Assembly: GCA_016647705.1 (NCBI GenBank)
Contig: CM028333.1
Span: 12,421,616 to 12,485,615, forward strand
DNA length: 64,000 bases
Origin: Eucommia ulmoides
Taxonomy: Eukaryota; Streptophyta; Magnoliopsida; Garryales; Eucommiaceae
Reading direction: 5' to 3'
A program made the translations under genes and the position numbers. This document shows, piece after piece, positions 10,835 through 23,209 of this stretch (positions are counted from its first letter, which is position 1; each line of letters starts with the position of its first letter). The notes under the pieces are model-generated. The model saw only the letters and a program-made list of their open reading frames with translations. It was not told the DNA's origin and did no database searches.

Positions 10835-12240
10835 TTCGAACCCAGGCCATACTTCTAGAGAGAGAGAGAGAGATGGATGTTTCAGAGCATATAGATTTAG
10901 CTGGGTATTAGAGGATACTCTGTTTTTTTTTTTCCTACTTTTTTGTGGTCGATTTTTTTTTCCTCTTCTTTTTTTTTTCCCCCTGTACATACAAACATAT
11001 GATTTGATGTAGGAAGGAGATGGTTGATAGTCATCCCTGTTGGATAATTTCTTTCTGTTATTATGGATCAAATCAATTACTTCCTCTGTTTCATGACCTT
11101 AATTTTTTGCAGGAAAGTGATGAAATATTGAAGAGCTTTCTCCCCTTACTTGTTTTTCTTTCATATTCTCTGCTATACTTTGTAATTTTTTTTATTTTTA
11201 ATTTTTCGTTAACGTGTGTTGAACACACCAGTTTAGTTTATGCGCACCTCGTAAGAGCGCACTATATTTCAAATTCGCATGGTGTATTCAAGGTGGAGCC
11301 GGTCCCATATTCTTCTAAGATATTTCAATTTTCAAATATATGTTATATTTAATTTTCAATCAATATTTTCATCAGATGTACCAAACAGCATCTAGAAAAT
11401 ATCCTGCTATTATGCTACTCAATATTTTGAATAATTAACTATGATTTGGCACACCAGCCACCGTAATCATACCATATTCACAACAAGCAAACAAATTATA
11501 TTTTTATTTTTCAAAAATTACAATAACCACCACCAAATTTTTATCTCACTTAAATAAGATTATTTACATGAATCTATTTACGCTACTATAATGGTCATCC
11601 CCTCATTCAATTTTAATTTCATCAAATCAATTCTAATAGTCCTGTCACAAGTCTTTCTAGGTCTATCTTTTCCTTCAATAATCCCGCGCTTGAACTAGAT
11701 TGCACGTTCTCACAAGTACTTCTATGAGTCTACTATGTACATGTCTAAACTATATCCGGACTCATGTTATAAAGATTTGGACAAAGTTTTACACTAATTG
11801 TCAGTTACCTAACGCAACCCTCCTTTACGTGAATTTGGGACCGACTGTATAAGAATACAACATAAAACACCCACAAAAATTAAGAGAAAAAAATAGTTTG
11901 GCAATATACATGGTACTTTAGAACAATGATTCTTTTAGGGGCTGTGTTTAGATGAGGTATTTGAAGAACGTATTTGATTTTGAAAAAGGATATGTGGGCT
12001 TGGCTATCCCACCCAACCAAGCCAAAAAAAGAGCAGGTGTTGGATCCTACATATATACGAAGCTTCCTCAGCAACTGGTGCACCGGATTTTTTCAAGAAA
12101 AATAATAAATCCCTTCTCAAAATCAAATATTTTAGTCAAACGCCACCTTAAACTTCTCTTACATAGCACAAAAATGACAATTTTGAAGATCAACCTCAAG
12201 ATTATTGGACCAAAGGATTGAAATTTTTACCACAAGACCA
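10835..12240. other. 3' flank and intergenic DNA
   Basis: A GA microsatellite at 10856-10874 lies in the probable 3' UTR. Beyond about 11100 the sequence is AT-rich. Short frames at 11020, 11880 and 11952 match nothing I recognise. Confidence 0.5.
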
Positions 12241-12313
12241 GTATACCTCGGTTACGGGCAACTTTGAACAAAAAACCCTAAAAATGACGATTCGATCGGG
12301 AGCGAGCTTATCT

Positions 12314-15300
12314 CTAAGCAGTGGCCGATTCTTTGGACAAGAGTAGCTTCACTCTCCTTGTAAGATCTCTCATAACATCTACAATAACTAATTTCTTTTG
12401 AATCCGGAACCGAATAGCCAATTCAGTCGAACTAGAAACGCCTGTTTTCAATAAGGATTCGTCCTCCATTATTTTGGTAGGGAAATGTCCAAGCGCGATC
12501 ACGCACAGAGCAATTACAGTGCGCAACACAGCTACTTCGTTCGATGTTCCGAGTGGGGGTTCGTCCGACAACGATTTGAGGGTAATGAGCTCGTGCTTTT
12601 GTACTGTGTCGGAGTCGTTGGTGAGTATCGCTCGTAGGGCTGCCAATAGACGACCGTCCACTATTTCTGGACCTCCTAAGCTCACCTATTCCCAAGAAAA
12701 AGAGGGAAAAAAGGGAAGTTAGGGTGCGTTAGGCACGCAGACGCACTCTTAATTCAGTTGAAAATGTAGAGCAAAACCTTGAGATTCGTGTCTTCTCCTT
12801 CGAGATTCAGCTCTGATAAGATCTGTTGCTGCCACGAAGCCGGTGAAGAGAAGGTGGGGGAAGAAACACCAGCAGCCATGGCGGCAGCATCCATTAGAGC
12901 ACCATCATACTTAAGCTCTATGCAATCATATGGATTCGATGGTACCACAAATCCATAGTCGAGAACAAGAAGGTCGTTGTTTAAACATCCGTAACTCAGT
13001 AGTAACGGATCGTCCCGTTTGATCTCTTTTCCTGCAACAACCTAATGAGCAAAAGAACCTGTATTATATATATATATGCGCACGCGTGTATACATGGAAC
13101 ACGTAAAAATTCATACATATTATAATTACTAGTATATGCCTGAGATTCCAAAGAAGAAGAGAAACTTGCCTTAATGAGCATATTTGTATTGCCAATCTCC
13201 TGCTCTTGAACGATCTTGGCATTTGGATTGAAGTTGTGGTTGCATATATCAATCAATGGAAGCATCATGGGAACGTTAACGCGGCTCCCATCTAGCCGTT
13301 TACTGCCATATGATCGGAATGCCCGAGATGAGACTGCTGACATGGCCCATCCGAGGGCTGATGCATCGGCTTGTTGGCCTCCAAATGGATGATCGTCGGT
13401 TTTTAGATTTTCAAGAGCAAGCTTCACTTCTTTCTCAAAATCAAGAAGAAATCGGCATCTCTTGTTCACCTGGGATAACGACAATCATAATAACCATCTT
13501 TAAAAATCAAAGTTTGGGGTCTGTTTGGTTGGAAGGATTAAGCAAAAAAAAAAAGTAAAAAAAAAAAAAGCGTTACCAAATAGTACTTTAATCTAAAATT
13601 AATTTTTATTGAGTACCTGATAAAGAAGAGGAGCATACTGCAAGTTCTTGATATTGTCCCCAGAGAAGAAGATGGGCACACTATAAGTTTCCGGGAGGTT
13701 GCTGATGTACGGCCACCAGAAGGAATCGTTTCTTGATCGTTCATGGAGAAGCTTTAATCCCAGTTTCATAGCCCACAGCTCCTCTGCCAAATGCTCCAAC
13801 TCCTTATATTCAATACTCAATCTAGCCCTAGTTTATGAAATATATAGTTACCAATCTATATTGAGAAAAACTAAAAGCGGAAATTATTAGAATGAATTAC
13901 GATTAAGTTTTTTAGTTTTTTCAGTTAATATCAACTACATTGAATTTATCTATTTTGTTTTTAAGGAAAGCTGGGCGAACTTTAGGTGGCATTTAGTTAG
14001 TGTTTATGTTTTTTCTGTTTTTACTTCCAATAAAATAGGATGAATTGGGATGAAATGAAAATTTTGCTAGAGTATTCTGAAAATAGAAACATGTTTGATA
14101 ATGACCACTGTCTTGAAATTGTTTATTTTAATTTATGAAAAAAGAGACAAGAAACAAGTTCAATTGCAACATTTGTTTTTTTCTTTTTCTTTAAATGTAT
14201 AGTTGTCGGCGTGGTGGTGGTGGCGGCAGGCGTGCGTGGGGTAGCCGGTGGGATGGTAGTGAAAATAGTTTTGTGGGAGTGAATAGGAATCAACATTTTT
14301 TGTTTCTCAAATTTTTAAGAAATTCAGAAAATAGTCCCAAATTACTCCTGAAATTTTGGGAATAGAAACATATTTACCAAATGCGTTGCTATACATTAAT
14401 CCCAAAATTTTGAGAGTAGAAACAGGAATCAAGATACCAAAACAGTATCCAAACGGGGCCAAGATTGAATCAATCGAGTATATATCAGGTAGATATTGAA
14501 TTTGTATTTCATATGATAATTAAACTCAGCTAAAAATTAAGCTAAAAAATTGTATTTCATTGGAGCACCAAAATTGGAATTACAAATGAATACAGAAAAA
14601 AATCTACAAAAAGTAACGTGTTTAGGATTCCAATTCCAAGGCTTCAATTCCGTGCTACCAAAATCTATGCTAACGAAAAAAACAACCAGTGGCGGAGCTA
14701 CTAAGAGCCCAGGAAGACTCAACCGCCCTCAACTTTTGAATTTTTTTTTTACAGTTATCCTTATATTTTTCAGAAAGGTCAATTAAAATCTCATAAAATA
14801 AGGCTCTTATCTAATAAATTTCGTTAAAAATAAAAAATCATGCCGCCTCAACTAATCTTCTGGATCCGCCGTTCTTTTTATATACGGCCACATGTCATGA
14901 GCTAAATTACCCAAATTTATAGATATTCTTCACTAACTTGTTTAGTAAAAGGGCAATCCTTCAGATTTTCAATTGAAATTGCCATTCTTAGGAGTAAATT
15001 ACCAATTCAAAAGCCAAAATTCAAAAATTACATAAGAAAACAAAGTTTATTTTACAGATTAATCAATTGAAATTGTTATTCTTAGGGGAGCAAATTACGA
15101 ATTCCAAAGGCAAAATTCACAAATTGCATAAGAAATCAAAGTTATTCCACAGATTTAAGTGCAAAATCTCCATTAACCAGACTGTATTTTATAAGAATGG
15201 CAATGCACAATCCCAATTAATCAAATCAACTGAAATTCCAGAATCGAGTATAGATAGATGAAACCATACCAGGGATTTGACGAGCCAAATTGGCCAAAAC

Positions 15301-15657
15301 GGAGTCAACACCGTCCGACCCGACTGACCCGAACTTCAACGGAATGTGCTCCGGTAGGGCAATTAGGTCGGAACCTTTGGGGATTTCGTCGGAGGCTACC
15401 AGTCCGAGGCCGTAGGGCTCGACATCTGCTATCCTCACCGAGCGGTGCACGAACCCGCCTTCTCGCCTGACCCATTTGATCAAGTCGGGTGGGTGGGGCA
15501 CCAGACGGCCAGGGTGGTGAAGAGAGGCGGCGCACGTTAGAGGACGAGCGTGGGTCACGGTGGCCGCCATTCGCATCATCGCTGTTGAGCTCGCGGTGCT
15601 CATCAATGTCGCCATATGCTTGGCGGCGAAATTGATAACTCGAGAAGAACAAATCAA
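12314..15657 (-). CDS. SET-domain protein lysine methyltransferase, Rubisco-LSMT-like, five exons
   Basis: Exons on the minus strand are 15657-15270, 13783-13617, 13469-13170, 13041-12778 and 12685-12314. Phases join exactly to 496 residues. Introns begin GT except intron 3, which begins GC (AAG|GCAAGT); all end AG. Residues 1-50 are Ser/Ala/Thr-rich and basic, like an organelle transit peptide. The SET N-terminal segment lies at about 65-105 (YGLGLVASDEI at 82-92). The SET core has WAMSAVSSRAF at 226-236, the AdoMet-binding pair NH at 262-263 in DICNHNFNPNA, and the SYG tyrosine near 302. Residues 310-496 form the Rubisco-LSMT substrate-binding-type domain, ending RRVKLLLSKES. The family methylates lysines of proteins such as Rubisco large subunit or aldolase; the substrate here is unknown. 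The start could instead be Met15. It looks intact. Confidence 0.9.
13983..14460. mobile_element. possible MITE in intron 1 of the SET gene
   Basis: The block opens GGTGGCATTTAGTTAGTG and closes, inverted, GGCCCCGTTTGGATACTG, with GGAATAGAAACA-type repeats inside. Such GTTTGGATACTG ends are common in plant hAT/Harbinger MITEs. The inverted repeats are imperfect and I could not find a clean target duplication. Confidence 0.4.
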
Positions 15658-15984
15658 ATGGTCACTCGCCAGTGGCTGTATAATCTCGTTAGAAGATTAT
15701 AATTAGAAAAAAAAAAAAAAAAAAGATAATTTGGCCACGAACAAATTATATCATTTTAATCGCTGTACTTTTGTAATGACATCAAAATTATCTTTTTCAT
15801 CAAGCATATTGAGACAATTTGTATTAGTTTCTTACTTATTCAAATAGTGTTGTAAAATTTGTCGATGGAAAAATTAATTTAAAATCTGTAAATTCAATAG
15901 TAAAATTTGTATCAGTTGATCTTATAAAAAAACTGGATCCTTAGATAATGGTCTATTGGAATTTGAAATTTTATCCTCCTTGAG
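15658..15984. other. upstream flank of the SET gene
   Basis: AT-rich with a poly-A run at 15703-15724. It must contain the SET gene promoter, because family H LTR sequence starts by about 15985. No TATA box is clear. Confidence 0.4.
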
Positions 15985-16602
15985 TTTTGGGTTATTGCAA
16001 AACAATACACACATAGGTAGACTTACCAGCGTTACACTTCCGACATGAGAATCAGTAGAGTGTTCTTAGAAGATTTTAGTAGAGTAACAACTAGAAAAAG
16101 TGAATAAATCTTGGATAGACCCCCTTCTAGTATTTATAGAAGATGGAAGATTAGTTTGACAAGTTTTCTATAAATCTCGTTAAAGTCCCATTAATGCCCC
16201 GAATTTAGGGAGATATGTGATTAATGGACCGATATCGAAGAGATTTAATCGCCTTTTCCTTATTTGGTGGGATACAGTAATGGATCCGGAGCACAGAGTA
16301 GTTGTTCCCGAATGTAGAGGATTCTTTGGGTCGTCCTCATCAGTTTCGAAGACGATTCTTCATGGATACATTGTATTAATAAGGATTATGCTCGGGTTAT
16401 AGGTAATCGTGTTTGGTATGAGCGGTGTCCTCGATTTTATTCAAGGGACCCGGGCAAAATCCCCAGGTTCAAGAACTGAGCTTGATCTCATGTGCTTGAC
16501 ACACGAGTCTTCTCTAATCCGCCTTGACGACGTGTGCCTACCATGTAAGCACTGTTCTTACCAGTGGCAACACAATAATTATGGTAAAACATCTCCTCAT
16601 CA
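15985..16602 (-). mobile_element. family H 3' LTR
   Basis: On the minus strand it starts TGATGAGGAGATG at 16602, immediately after a purine-rich AATAGGGGCGTT. A TATA box TTCTATAAATACT lies near 16142-16130. Its latter half matches 4661-5296. The far end near 15985 is not sharply defined. A polypurine tract before the LTR start makes this a 3' LTR; the internal region lies to the right. Confidence 0.7.
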
Positions 16603-16616
16603 AACGCCCCTATTTC
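16603..16616 (-). other. polypurine tract of family H
   Basis: Minus-strand GGAAATAGGGGCGTT directly precedes the LTR start, the expected second-strand priming site. It is comparable to GGGACTGGGGGGCAAC before the family E LTR. Confidence 0.55.
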
Positions 16617-16826
16617 CGAGACCCAAAGATGAGAGGGTCAGGAATACCTTGATATGGTGAGATCTCGGGGATCGTGTTCGAGAAGAATCAAGTGAACTTA
16701 GTTCCTTGTTTTTATCGCCCAATCAAAAATTTGAAAAGGTTGTGGCACTTCAAGCTTCTACCCAAATCCTATCATGCTTTGGAGGCATGGAAAACGTAAC
16801 GGGGTGGGTGTCTTTTCACTTCTTAG

Positions 16827-17228
16827 GTGGCGACTGACATTTCTCTACCACATGAATTCTTCTATTTAAGCATAGGGCACTATTATTGGGGCCCTTTTGC
16901 AACTTATCTTCCTTGCAATTATCTTCAAAAAACTCTGAGCTTTTTCAATGATTTGCTTCCTATCCCGACGATTGATCCTCTTGATTTCAGTAAGATTTTG
17001 TACTTTCAATCTTGCCATTCTTTTCCATTTTCTATTTCTTTCATTTCGATCAATGTAGTTTTTAGTTTAGTGTTGTCTTCCCCATTTTTTCCTTTTCTTT
17101 CTTCTTTTTCGTCGTTCTTCTGGCGACCTTTGCTTCATTTTCTTTTTTACTCAGGTTATCGTATCCGAAAATACCTTGTTAGATGTAAACCCTTCAATCA
17201 ATCGTGTAAGTTTACATTTGAGACTTGA
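16827..17228 (+). pseudogene. possible 5' end of the family H antisense extra ORF
   Basis: Lying just inside the 3' LTR and on the opposite strand, this region has a TATA-like CTATTTAAGC at 16862 and a pyrimidine-rich stretch ending in an acceptor-like TTTTTTACTCAG at 17156. The position corresponds to the promoter and first exon of the extra ORF in family E (49200-49450). The 133-residue frame itself is mostly hydrophobic and not recognisable, so it may be leader or intron rather than coding. Confidence 0.35.
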
Positions 17229-17234
17229 ATTTAT

Positions 17235-18955
17235 AAAATATTTCAATCTCAAATATTAATTAAATGATTCTTGATACTATTATTGTAATTATTCCATTAC
17301 CGCTATAGACCTAAAATATTGAGTTGAAATGTCCAACTATTTAATGTAGTTAAATAAGAGGAGACAATACATTTGGTAACTCAATATTCTGAATTGTTCC
17401 TATTAGAAATTGGATTGTTGAAAAGGGCTTTAACAATCTAAGCTAGCTTGATCCGATACTTTCTCATTGAGAATGGTGAGTCACAATTCATTAGTATGAG
17501 ATACTAGAACATTTGCAAATGGAATTACTAAGAGTAGTAAGAGAAAGAATGTCATCATCCTTGATATCTTACAAGGTAATTTTGGTTAAGTCAAAAATAG
17601 GATATCTAAGGTGTGATTCTATTTCATAAACTTTTGTACTTAATTTACTGTATATTACATGTATGAGTTGTTATACTTTGATAATATTAAGTGTTATGCT
17701 CTAGTCACGAGACTTCGAAGGTATTTATTAGATATAGTGGGACATGCATGTAAATATACGAGTATGCAAGAAGAAATATATCACTTTTAGTACAAAAAGA
17801 TGTGTCCCATGTGATTTGATTTAATATAATTCACCCAAGTCGCTGGCTAGAGCAATGTGATTATTGGAATGAGATTCCAATTGATATCACAAGAGATTAT
17901 ATTATCAATAAAAAAATATATGATTGGACTAGCGTTTTGACGTAGCTATATCATGTTGGTCCTTTCAGGTATATAGATAAAGAGATCGTGGAATATACAT
18001 ATTATATCTGAAGGGGTTCTCTTGGTTAAATTCCTGCCAACTGGACATGATTGTGATATATGGGTGTAGACGTGACTTAAAGTTGGAGAAAATGCCTTAA
18101 TGGAAAAATAGTTCTCTTCTGAGAGGGCAAAATTAGAATTGTTTTAATTTTTATTGATTAATCGATTAGTAAAACAGTTAATTATTCTTTATCATCCAGC
18201 TTCTGGTATGAACCTATTAAGTCACATACAATAGAGAATTTATGTTAGAAGAGTCCTAGAAAAAATAATGGGTAATAATACTAAATTTAAGAAGTTCAGT
18301 AGTCTATGTACAACTAAAGAAAAAAAAAAAGGTCCTTGATTTTGAATCCTGGACTGCATCTATAAAATGGAGGACTGCATAATGTTCACCCCTATCAATA
18401 GATTTTGATCATAGAGTATTTTGGTCGCCCCCTTTGCTCTCTCTCAATCCCTTGTGTATGTGAGATTGTGTTTTCCAATTTACACCACTAATATGAATCT
18501 TACTATCACCTAAATTCAAATCAGAGCTATCTTAGATTCTTGGGATTAGATATGATCTTAGAAATCCTAAAAACACTCTTCTTTCTTAGCTTCTCTATAT
18601 GGATACTATTAGATGTAAGATATATGTGGCACTTTTAAGAGAATAAAGCATCATGTAGCTTGTATTGTTCATGTTCAGACACTCTCGGAAGAGCTTACTC
18701 AGATTACGCCTTGAGAACTATCAGTTTTGAGGTTAAAAGGCCGGAGGAGGTACAATTTATAGACGCTCTCAGAATAGCTTACTCAGATCACGCCTTGAGA
18801 ACTATCAATTTTGAGGCTAAAACACTGAAAGATGTACAATTTATATTAAAAGAGTTTTAATATTGCATGTATATTTATTTTAATGTTGGTTCTACCTTAA
18901 GGACTTGGATATTAAATTGTAATTTATATTTTTTTTTTATATTTCGCTTTGTAGA
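17235..18955. mobile_element. unidentified insert splitting the family H extra ORF
   Basis: Sequence between the presumed 5' end of the extra ORF and its domain-bearing part at 19005 matches no other block of the window. It has a TATA-like CTATAAAATGG at 18360, a CT-rich stretch at 18430-18470 and a tandem duplication at 18672-18842. It could be an LTR element, but I could not place its ends or a target duplication. Confidence 0.4.
18672..18842 (+). repeat. 84-bp tandem duplication, in frame
   Basis: CGCCTTGAGAACTATCA occurs at 18707 and 18791. The two 84-bp units keep one open frame (18660-18860) that repeats 28 residues (AYSDYALRTI / AYSDHALRTI). The protein is not recognised. Confidence 0.8.
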
Positions 18956-19004
18956 TCTGTCAATTTTTAATATCTGATCCCTCCGTGCCTAGAAGATGCG
19001 GCTC

Positions 19005-19809
19005 TCATAGTATGGCAGTTATCTTGGACTCGACTTTGATTATGAAACCGAGTCAACTGGCCTTGTTGTCTCGGGTTCTTGAGTTGTCAAGGGGTCGAAA
19101 GAAATGGTCTTATCATGTACTTCTACTCAGGATGAGAGAGTAACCCTTCCTCTTCCTGCTCTTGTGCCTACTTGGTAGAAATCTTCACAGGATCTTGTCC
19201 AAGGTTCTAGGAGCATAATGATTGAGGCTCAACTGCTCACACTTTGAACGAAGTGACATATCCTGAATTCCTTAGGGATAACGCTTCCTACGAAAGAATG
19301 ACACTGGGCTCACAGCCTTTGCCTTGGCAAGATTTCCTTTTATAAGAAGGAGGTGATCAGGGAAGCTTGCTTTCCCTTACCTTTCTTCATTAGGGAAATT
19401 TTGAACTGATTTAACCTTTATCCGACCCAAATAACTCTCAATGCTTGGAGGATGATAGTTGGGTTCTTTATTTTATGACGTGTCAATGACATATCTCCGA
19501 CATACCCTATTTTCTATAATTCCTTTCAACTTTTGATGAGCCCAACGCCGGAGGCATCTTTTTGCTTGTGTTATATTTTGTACGCGTATTGTTATGTGTG
19601 CCTCTTCTACATATTCACACTTAGCAAAGTCGAAGAGGCCAACGCGACGTTGTCGAACGTCCTCAGTCGTTAGGTGTGAATTGACACTTTTCATTGCCTT
19701 TTTTTTTCATCTCTACTATAAGTTCTCGGCCAAATCGGTGCTTAGATCAGTTATACGTGAAAAAGAGCCCAATATCAAAGAGATCGATGAAGAAGGTACC
19801 CAATGTATC
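19005..19809 (+). pseudogene. family H antisense extra ORF, gypsy-type domain part
   Basis: A broken plus-strand frame reads SQLALLSRVLEL, later LLYKKEVIREACFPLPFF, then FNLYPTQITLNAWRMIVGFF (around 19330-19470). The pattern of a hydrophobic pre-helix, FPLPFF, a tyrosine/proline turn and a NAWRMIVGF helix is that of the plant 'putative gypsy type transposon' (Transposase_28) domain. This domain occurs in extra ORFs of some plant Ty3/gypsy elements. Frames change several times. The end, near 19794, has a donor-like GAAG|GTACCC, and the family B palindrome begins 15 bp later. The interruption therefore sits in an intron whose acceptor (TTTTGTGTAG) survives at 26785. Confidence 0.6.
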
Positions 19810-22115
19810 TGTTGGCCTAGTGAGCTACCCAAGAGGGGGTGAATTAGGTAATTATAAAAAATTTAAACAAATTTATTATCTTTCAACACTTAAATAATCA
19901 AATAATGAATTTATCCTAAATCAATTATTATCTTTATAATGCAACAAATAAGTTTTCAAATCTAAATGCACACCCAAACAATAAAAATATAAATAATGTA
20001 AATTAATGCAGCACACAAGAATATATCCTGGTTCACCAAGTTACTCTTGGCTTATCTAGTCCTCCAAGCCCCATGGAGATTCGCACCCACTAAACTCAAG
20101 ATTCTTTTAACAAGTAGGAACTAAATCCTTATATCGTTTCTTTTACCAGATTCATAATCAACCTTTACAATTTTTCTTTTCACAGACTAAGGAAGAACCC
20201 TATCTTTTACCAGGTTAAAGACTAACCTAATCCTTTCGCAGGCTAAGGATCAAACCTAATTATTTTATACCTTAGACTAAGAATCAAACCTCACCAAAAA
20301 CACTCCAAATTATTCTAATAAGGAAGAATCAAGCTTATATATTTTCACAGAAAAATAGTAACCTAACATTTTTATACAATATGTAAAGATTAAACCTCAA
20401 TCTTTTTACTGGAAGAGATCGAAACCCAAGCTACCCCTAACTAGATACTCTCAACAGTATCTAATCAATTACAAAAATTAATAAGTTTTTTTCTCACTCG
20501 GAATTTCTGCCACCTCAAATCATTTAAACTCAATCAATGTTCCGAATTTACTAGTGATAGAATTTATGTGAGAAAATCAAAATCTGATTATAATAGATAT
20601 GGGTAGTACAAAAATAATCACGTGATCAGATTATCACAAAATTCGTTTTAAAAATAATTTTTATGCTCTTTAAGTTTGAAAACGATTTTATTACGATCTT
20701 ATCACTCAAGAAAATATGATAATATAAAATCACAATTAAGAATAAAATCTTGGAACAATCTCATTAGGAATAACACCGAAAGATTGAATATGAAAAGCTA
20801 GATAACTTAGATCGGTGACGCCAAAAAAATTAACGCTTTAACTTAAGAACTTCTTAAATAATTGAACTCACAATTGATCTCTCGATATAATCTCAGAATA
20901 ATAACTCTTAAAAAGCTCATAAAGTGAAAATTCTTTATAGATATGATGTACTAATCAATAAAAACGCAGGTCTATTTAAACTAATTTGGAACAGGTCCTC
21001 TAACGGTTAGTTCACACAAGATATGATAATTAAATGCACATATTGACCACATATATCAATATCATTTAATCATGGTCCAATTCACTTAAATATGGCTTTT
21101 TAAATATTCAATTTAGTCCTCAGAATAATTCTCAATTTCAAAACAATTAGATAGGAAATATTAAATAAACTAAATTGTGAAATACTTTAATTTCATGTAC
21201 AATATCAATAGGGATATCTAAATAAGAGTATTATATCTTTAATACATTTAAATCCCTAAGATATCTCCAAAAGAACAGCCAAAAAATGGCTTGTAACGGC
21301 TAATTTTGTTCAAATCCCAAATTCCTCGAAATCTGAAATAGCACAGTCGGTTAACCTACCTCTGACCATCAGTCAACCGATCAATACAGGATACTATCCA
21401 AGCCTTTCTCAAATAATGGTCGATTAATCGATCCTCCATGGGTCGGTTGACCGATCGATACAGGATGCAATCTCAAGCCAAATTTTAGCCCTGGTCGATT
21501 GATCGATCGTCAATGGTCTATCGACTGATCGATTTAGAAAATTTCATATTGGCCATCAGCTAACTGATCTCCCCTGGTCCAATTGACCGATCAATTCAGA
21601 GACTCATTATTTTCCAGCCTATGTCATCGGTTGACTAATCCCTTATGGTCGGTTGACTGATACTTGCTAGAACAATTTTTCCTCAATTTGTTTCAACTTC
21701 AATCTTCAACGTTTTAAACCCTTTAACCCATTTCTTTTCTCAGTTAACTAAATTGATACTATTAATCAATTTTAAATACTAATCTTGCTCATGTCAATTT
21801 TTATTTTTCAATTTCACATTGGAGCAAATAATTTAACAATTATTAGGACCTTAATATAAACACTCATAAATATAAATCATTTAATTTGTATCGTATGTGA
21901 TCCTAATTGGGATACATTAAGAGTAAAATAAATTTGAGTTGTTTTCATCTAGATTCTTCAGAATCTTCAATCTCTTAATGTTCATCTTTACATTCTTCAA
22001 AATTACTTCATGATTTGATCTTGAATGGAACTCGTTAACTGAAACACTCAATAAACATGTTAGTTCTACCAAAAACATCAACCCTTAATTGTTCATCAAA
22101 ACCTCGAGATCAATA
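19810..22115 (-). mobile_element. family B LTR, left arm
   Basis: The most complete undisturbed family B copy. Orientation is inferred from the minus-strand TATA-like TTTAAATAGACC (about 20980-20969) and the CACCCCCTCTTGG end block at 19850. U3, with the palindrome array, would be the inner part and R/U5 the outer end. No primer site or coding region is adjacent. Confidence 0.65.
21345..21665. repeat. array of CGGTTGACCG palindromic motifs, left arm
   Basis: At least six pairs of the near-palindrome ATCGGTTGACCGATC and variants (for example GGTCGGTTGACCGATCG near 21442, GATTGATCGATCG near 21487, TCAACCGATCAAT near 21373) recur every 70-85 bp. They are separated by AT-rich spacers with CAGGATRC or TTTTAGCC. 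The array lies in presumed U3, upstream of the TATA-like block. Confidence 0.85.
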
Positions 22116-22599
22116 ATATCTTTTATTTTAATTTCAAACTATTGATTCCAAGATTTTGATAGACAATTAAATGTTGATATATTTTGTGGAACTATGAGTT
22201 TATTGAGAATTTTAGTGTAAAAGTTTCATTATTGATGTTATCATTAAGAAATTTGCTAAGGATGCAAAGAGACAGACAAAGAGATGGACATTAAAAGATT
22301 GAAGATTTTGAAGAATTTAGGTGAAAATAATCCAGATTAATTTTTACTCTTAATGTATCCCGATTAGAATCACACACGGCACAAAAATAAATTTCTATTT
22401 ATGTTTGTTTTTATTAGATCGTAATTACTCCACATATTTGCTCCAATGTGAAATTGAAGAAGAAATATTGACCTAAGAAATATTAGTGTTTAAAATTGAT
22501 TAATAGTGTCAATTAAGTTAACTGAGAAAATAAATTGGTTAAAAGGTCGAAAATGTCAAAGATTAGAGTTGAAATGAACTAAAGTAAAGTTGTTCCAAG

Positions 22600-22905
22600 C
22601 ATTGATCAGTCAACCGACTAAGTAGGATCGGTCAACCGATGGGCGTAGGCTAGAAAATGGAGCAGTCTCTGAATCGATCGGTCAACAGATCAAAAGAGAT
22701 CGGCCAAACGATGACCGAGAAGTAAACTTTCTAAATCGATCGGTCAATCGACCAAGGCCGAAAAATGGCCTGGGGAAGCATCGTGAATCGATTAGTCAAC
22801 CGACCCTTGGGATTTGTCAACCGACCATGTTTGAGAAATAGCTTGGGCTACAACCTGAATCGATCGGTCGACCGATGGGTCATTGGTCGATCAACAGACC
22901 TGGCA
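22600..22905. repeat. array of CGGTTGACCG palindromic motifs, right arm
   Basis: Inverted counterpart of the 21345-21665 array: GATCGGTCAACCGATGGG near 22626, ATCGATCGGTCAACAGATC near 22673, ATCGATCGGTCGACCGATGG near 22859. Unit spacing is about 60-80 bp. Confidence 0.85.
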
Positions 22906-23209
22906 ATTTCAAGATTAGAGGATTTCAAGGATTTGATCTAAAAGTAGCAGTTAACTAGCCATTTTTGGCTGATGTTTTGGAGTTATCTTAGGGATTTGAA
23001 CTAATAATAGATATATCATTTTTATTTGTTTATCCTTATAGATATAGTACACTTATTTTAAGTGTTTCTCAAATTGGTATATTAAATACTTCTTATCTTG
23101 TTTTATTTGAGATTGAGAAATATTTGGAGGATTAAATTAAATATTGTAAATGTTATAATTAAGTGAATTGAACCATGATTGAGTCATATTAATATATGGG
23201 ATCTATATG

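Noticed and set aside
12474-12722. 82-codon plus-strand frame
   Set aside because: Shadow of the last exon of the SET-domain gene.
16827-17228. Membrane-protein-like 133-codon frame
   Set aside because: Hydrophobicity comes from T-rich leader or intron sequence; position matches the promoter and leader of the extra ORF, so not called as a membrane protein.
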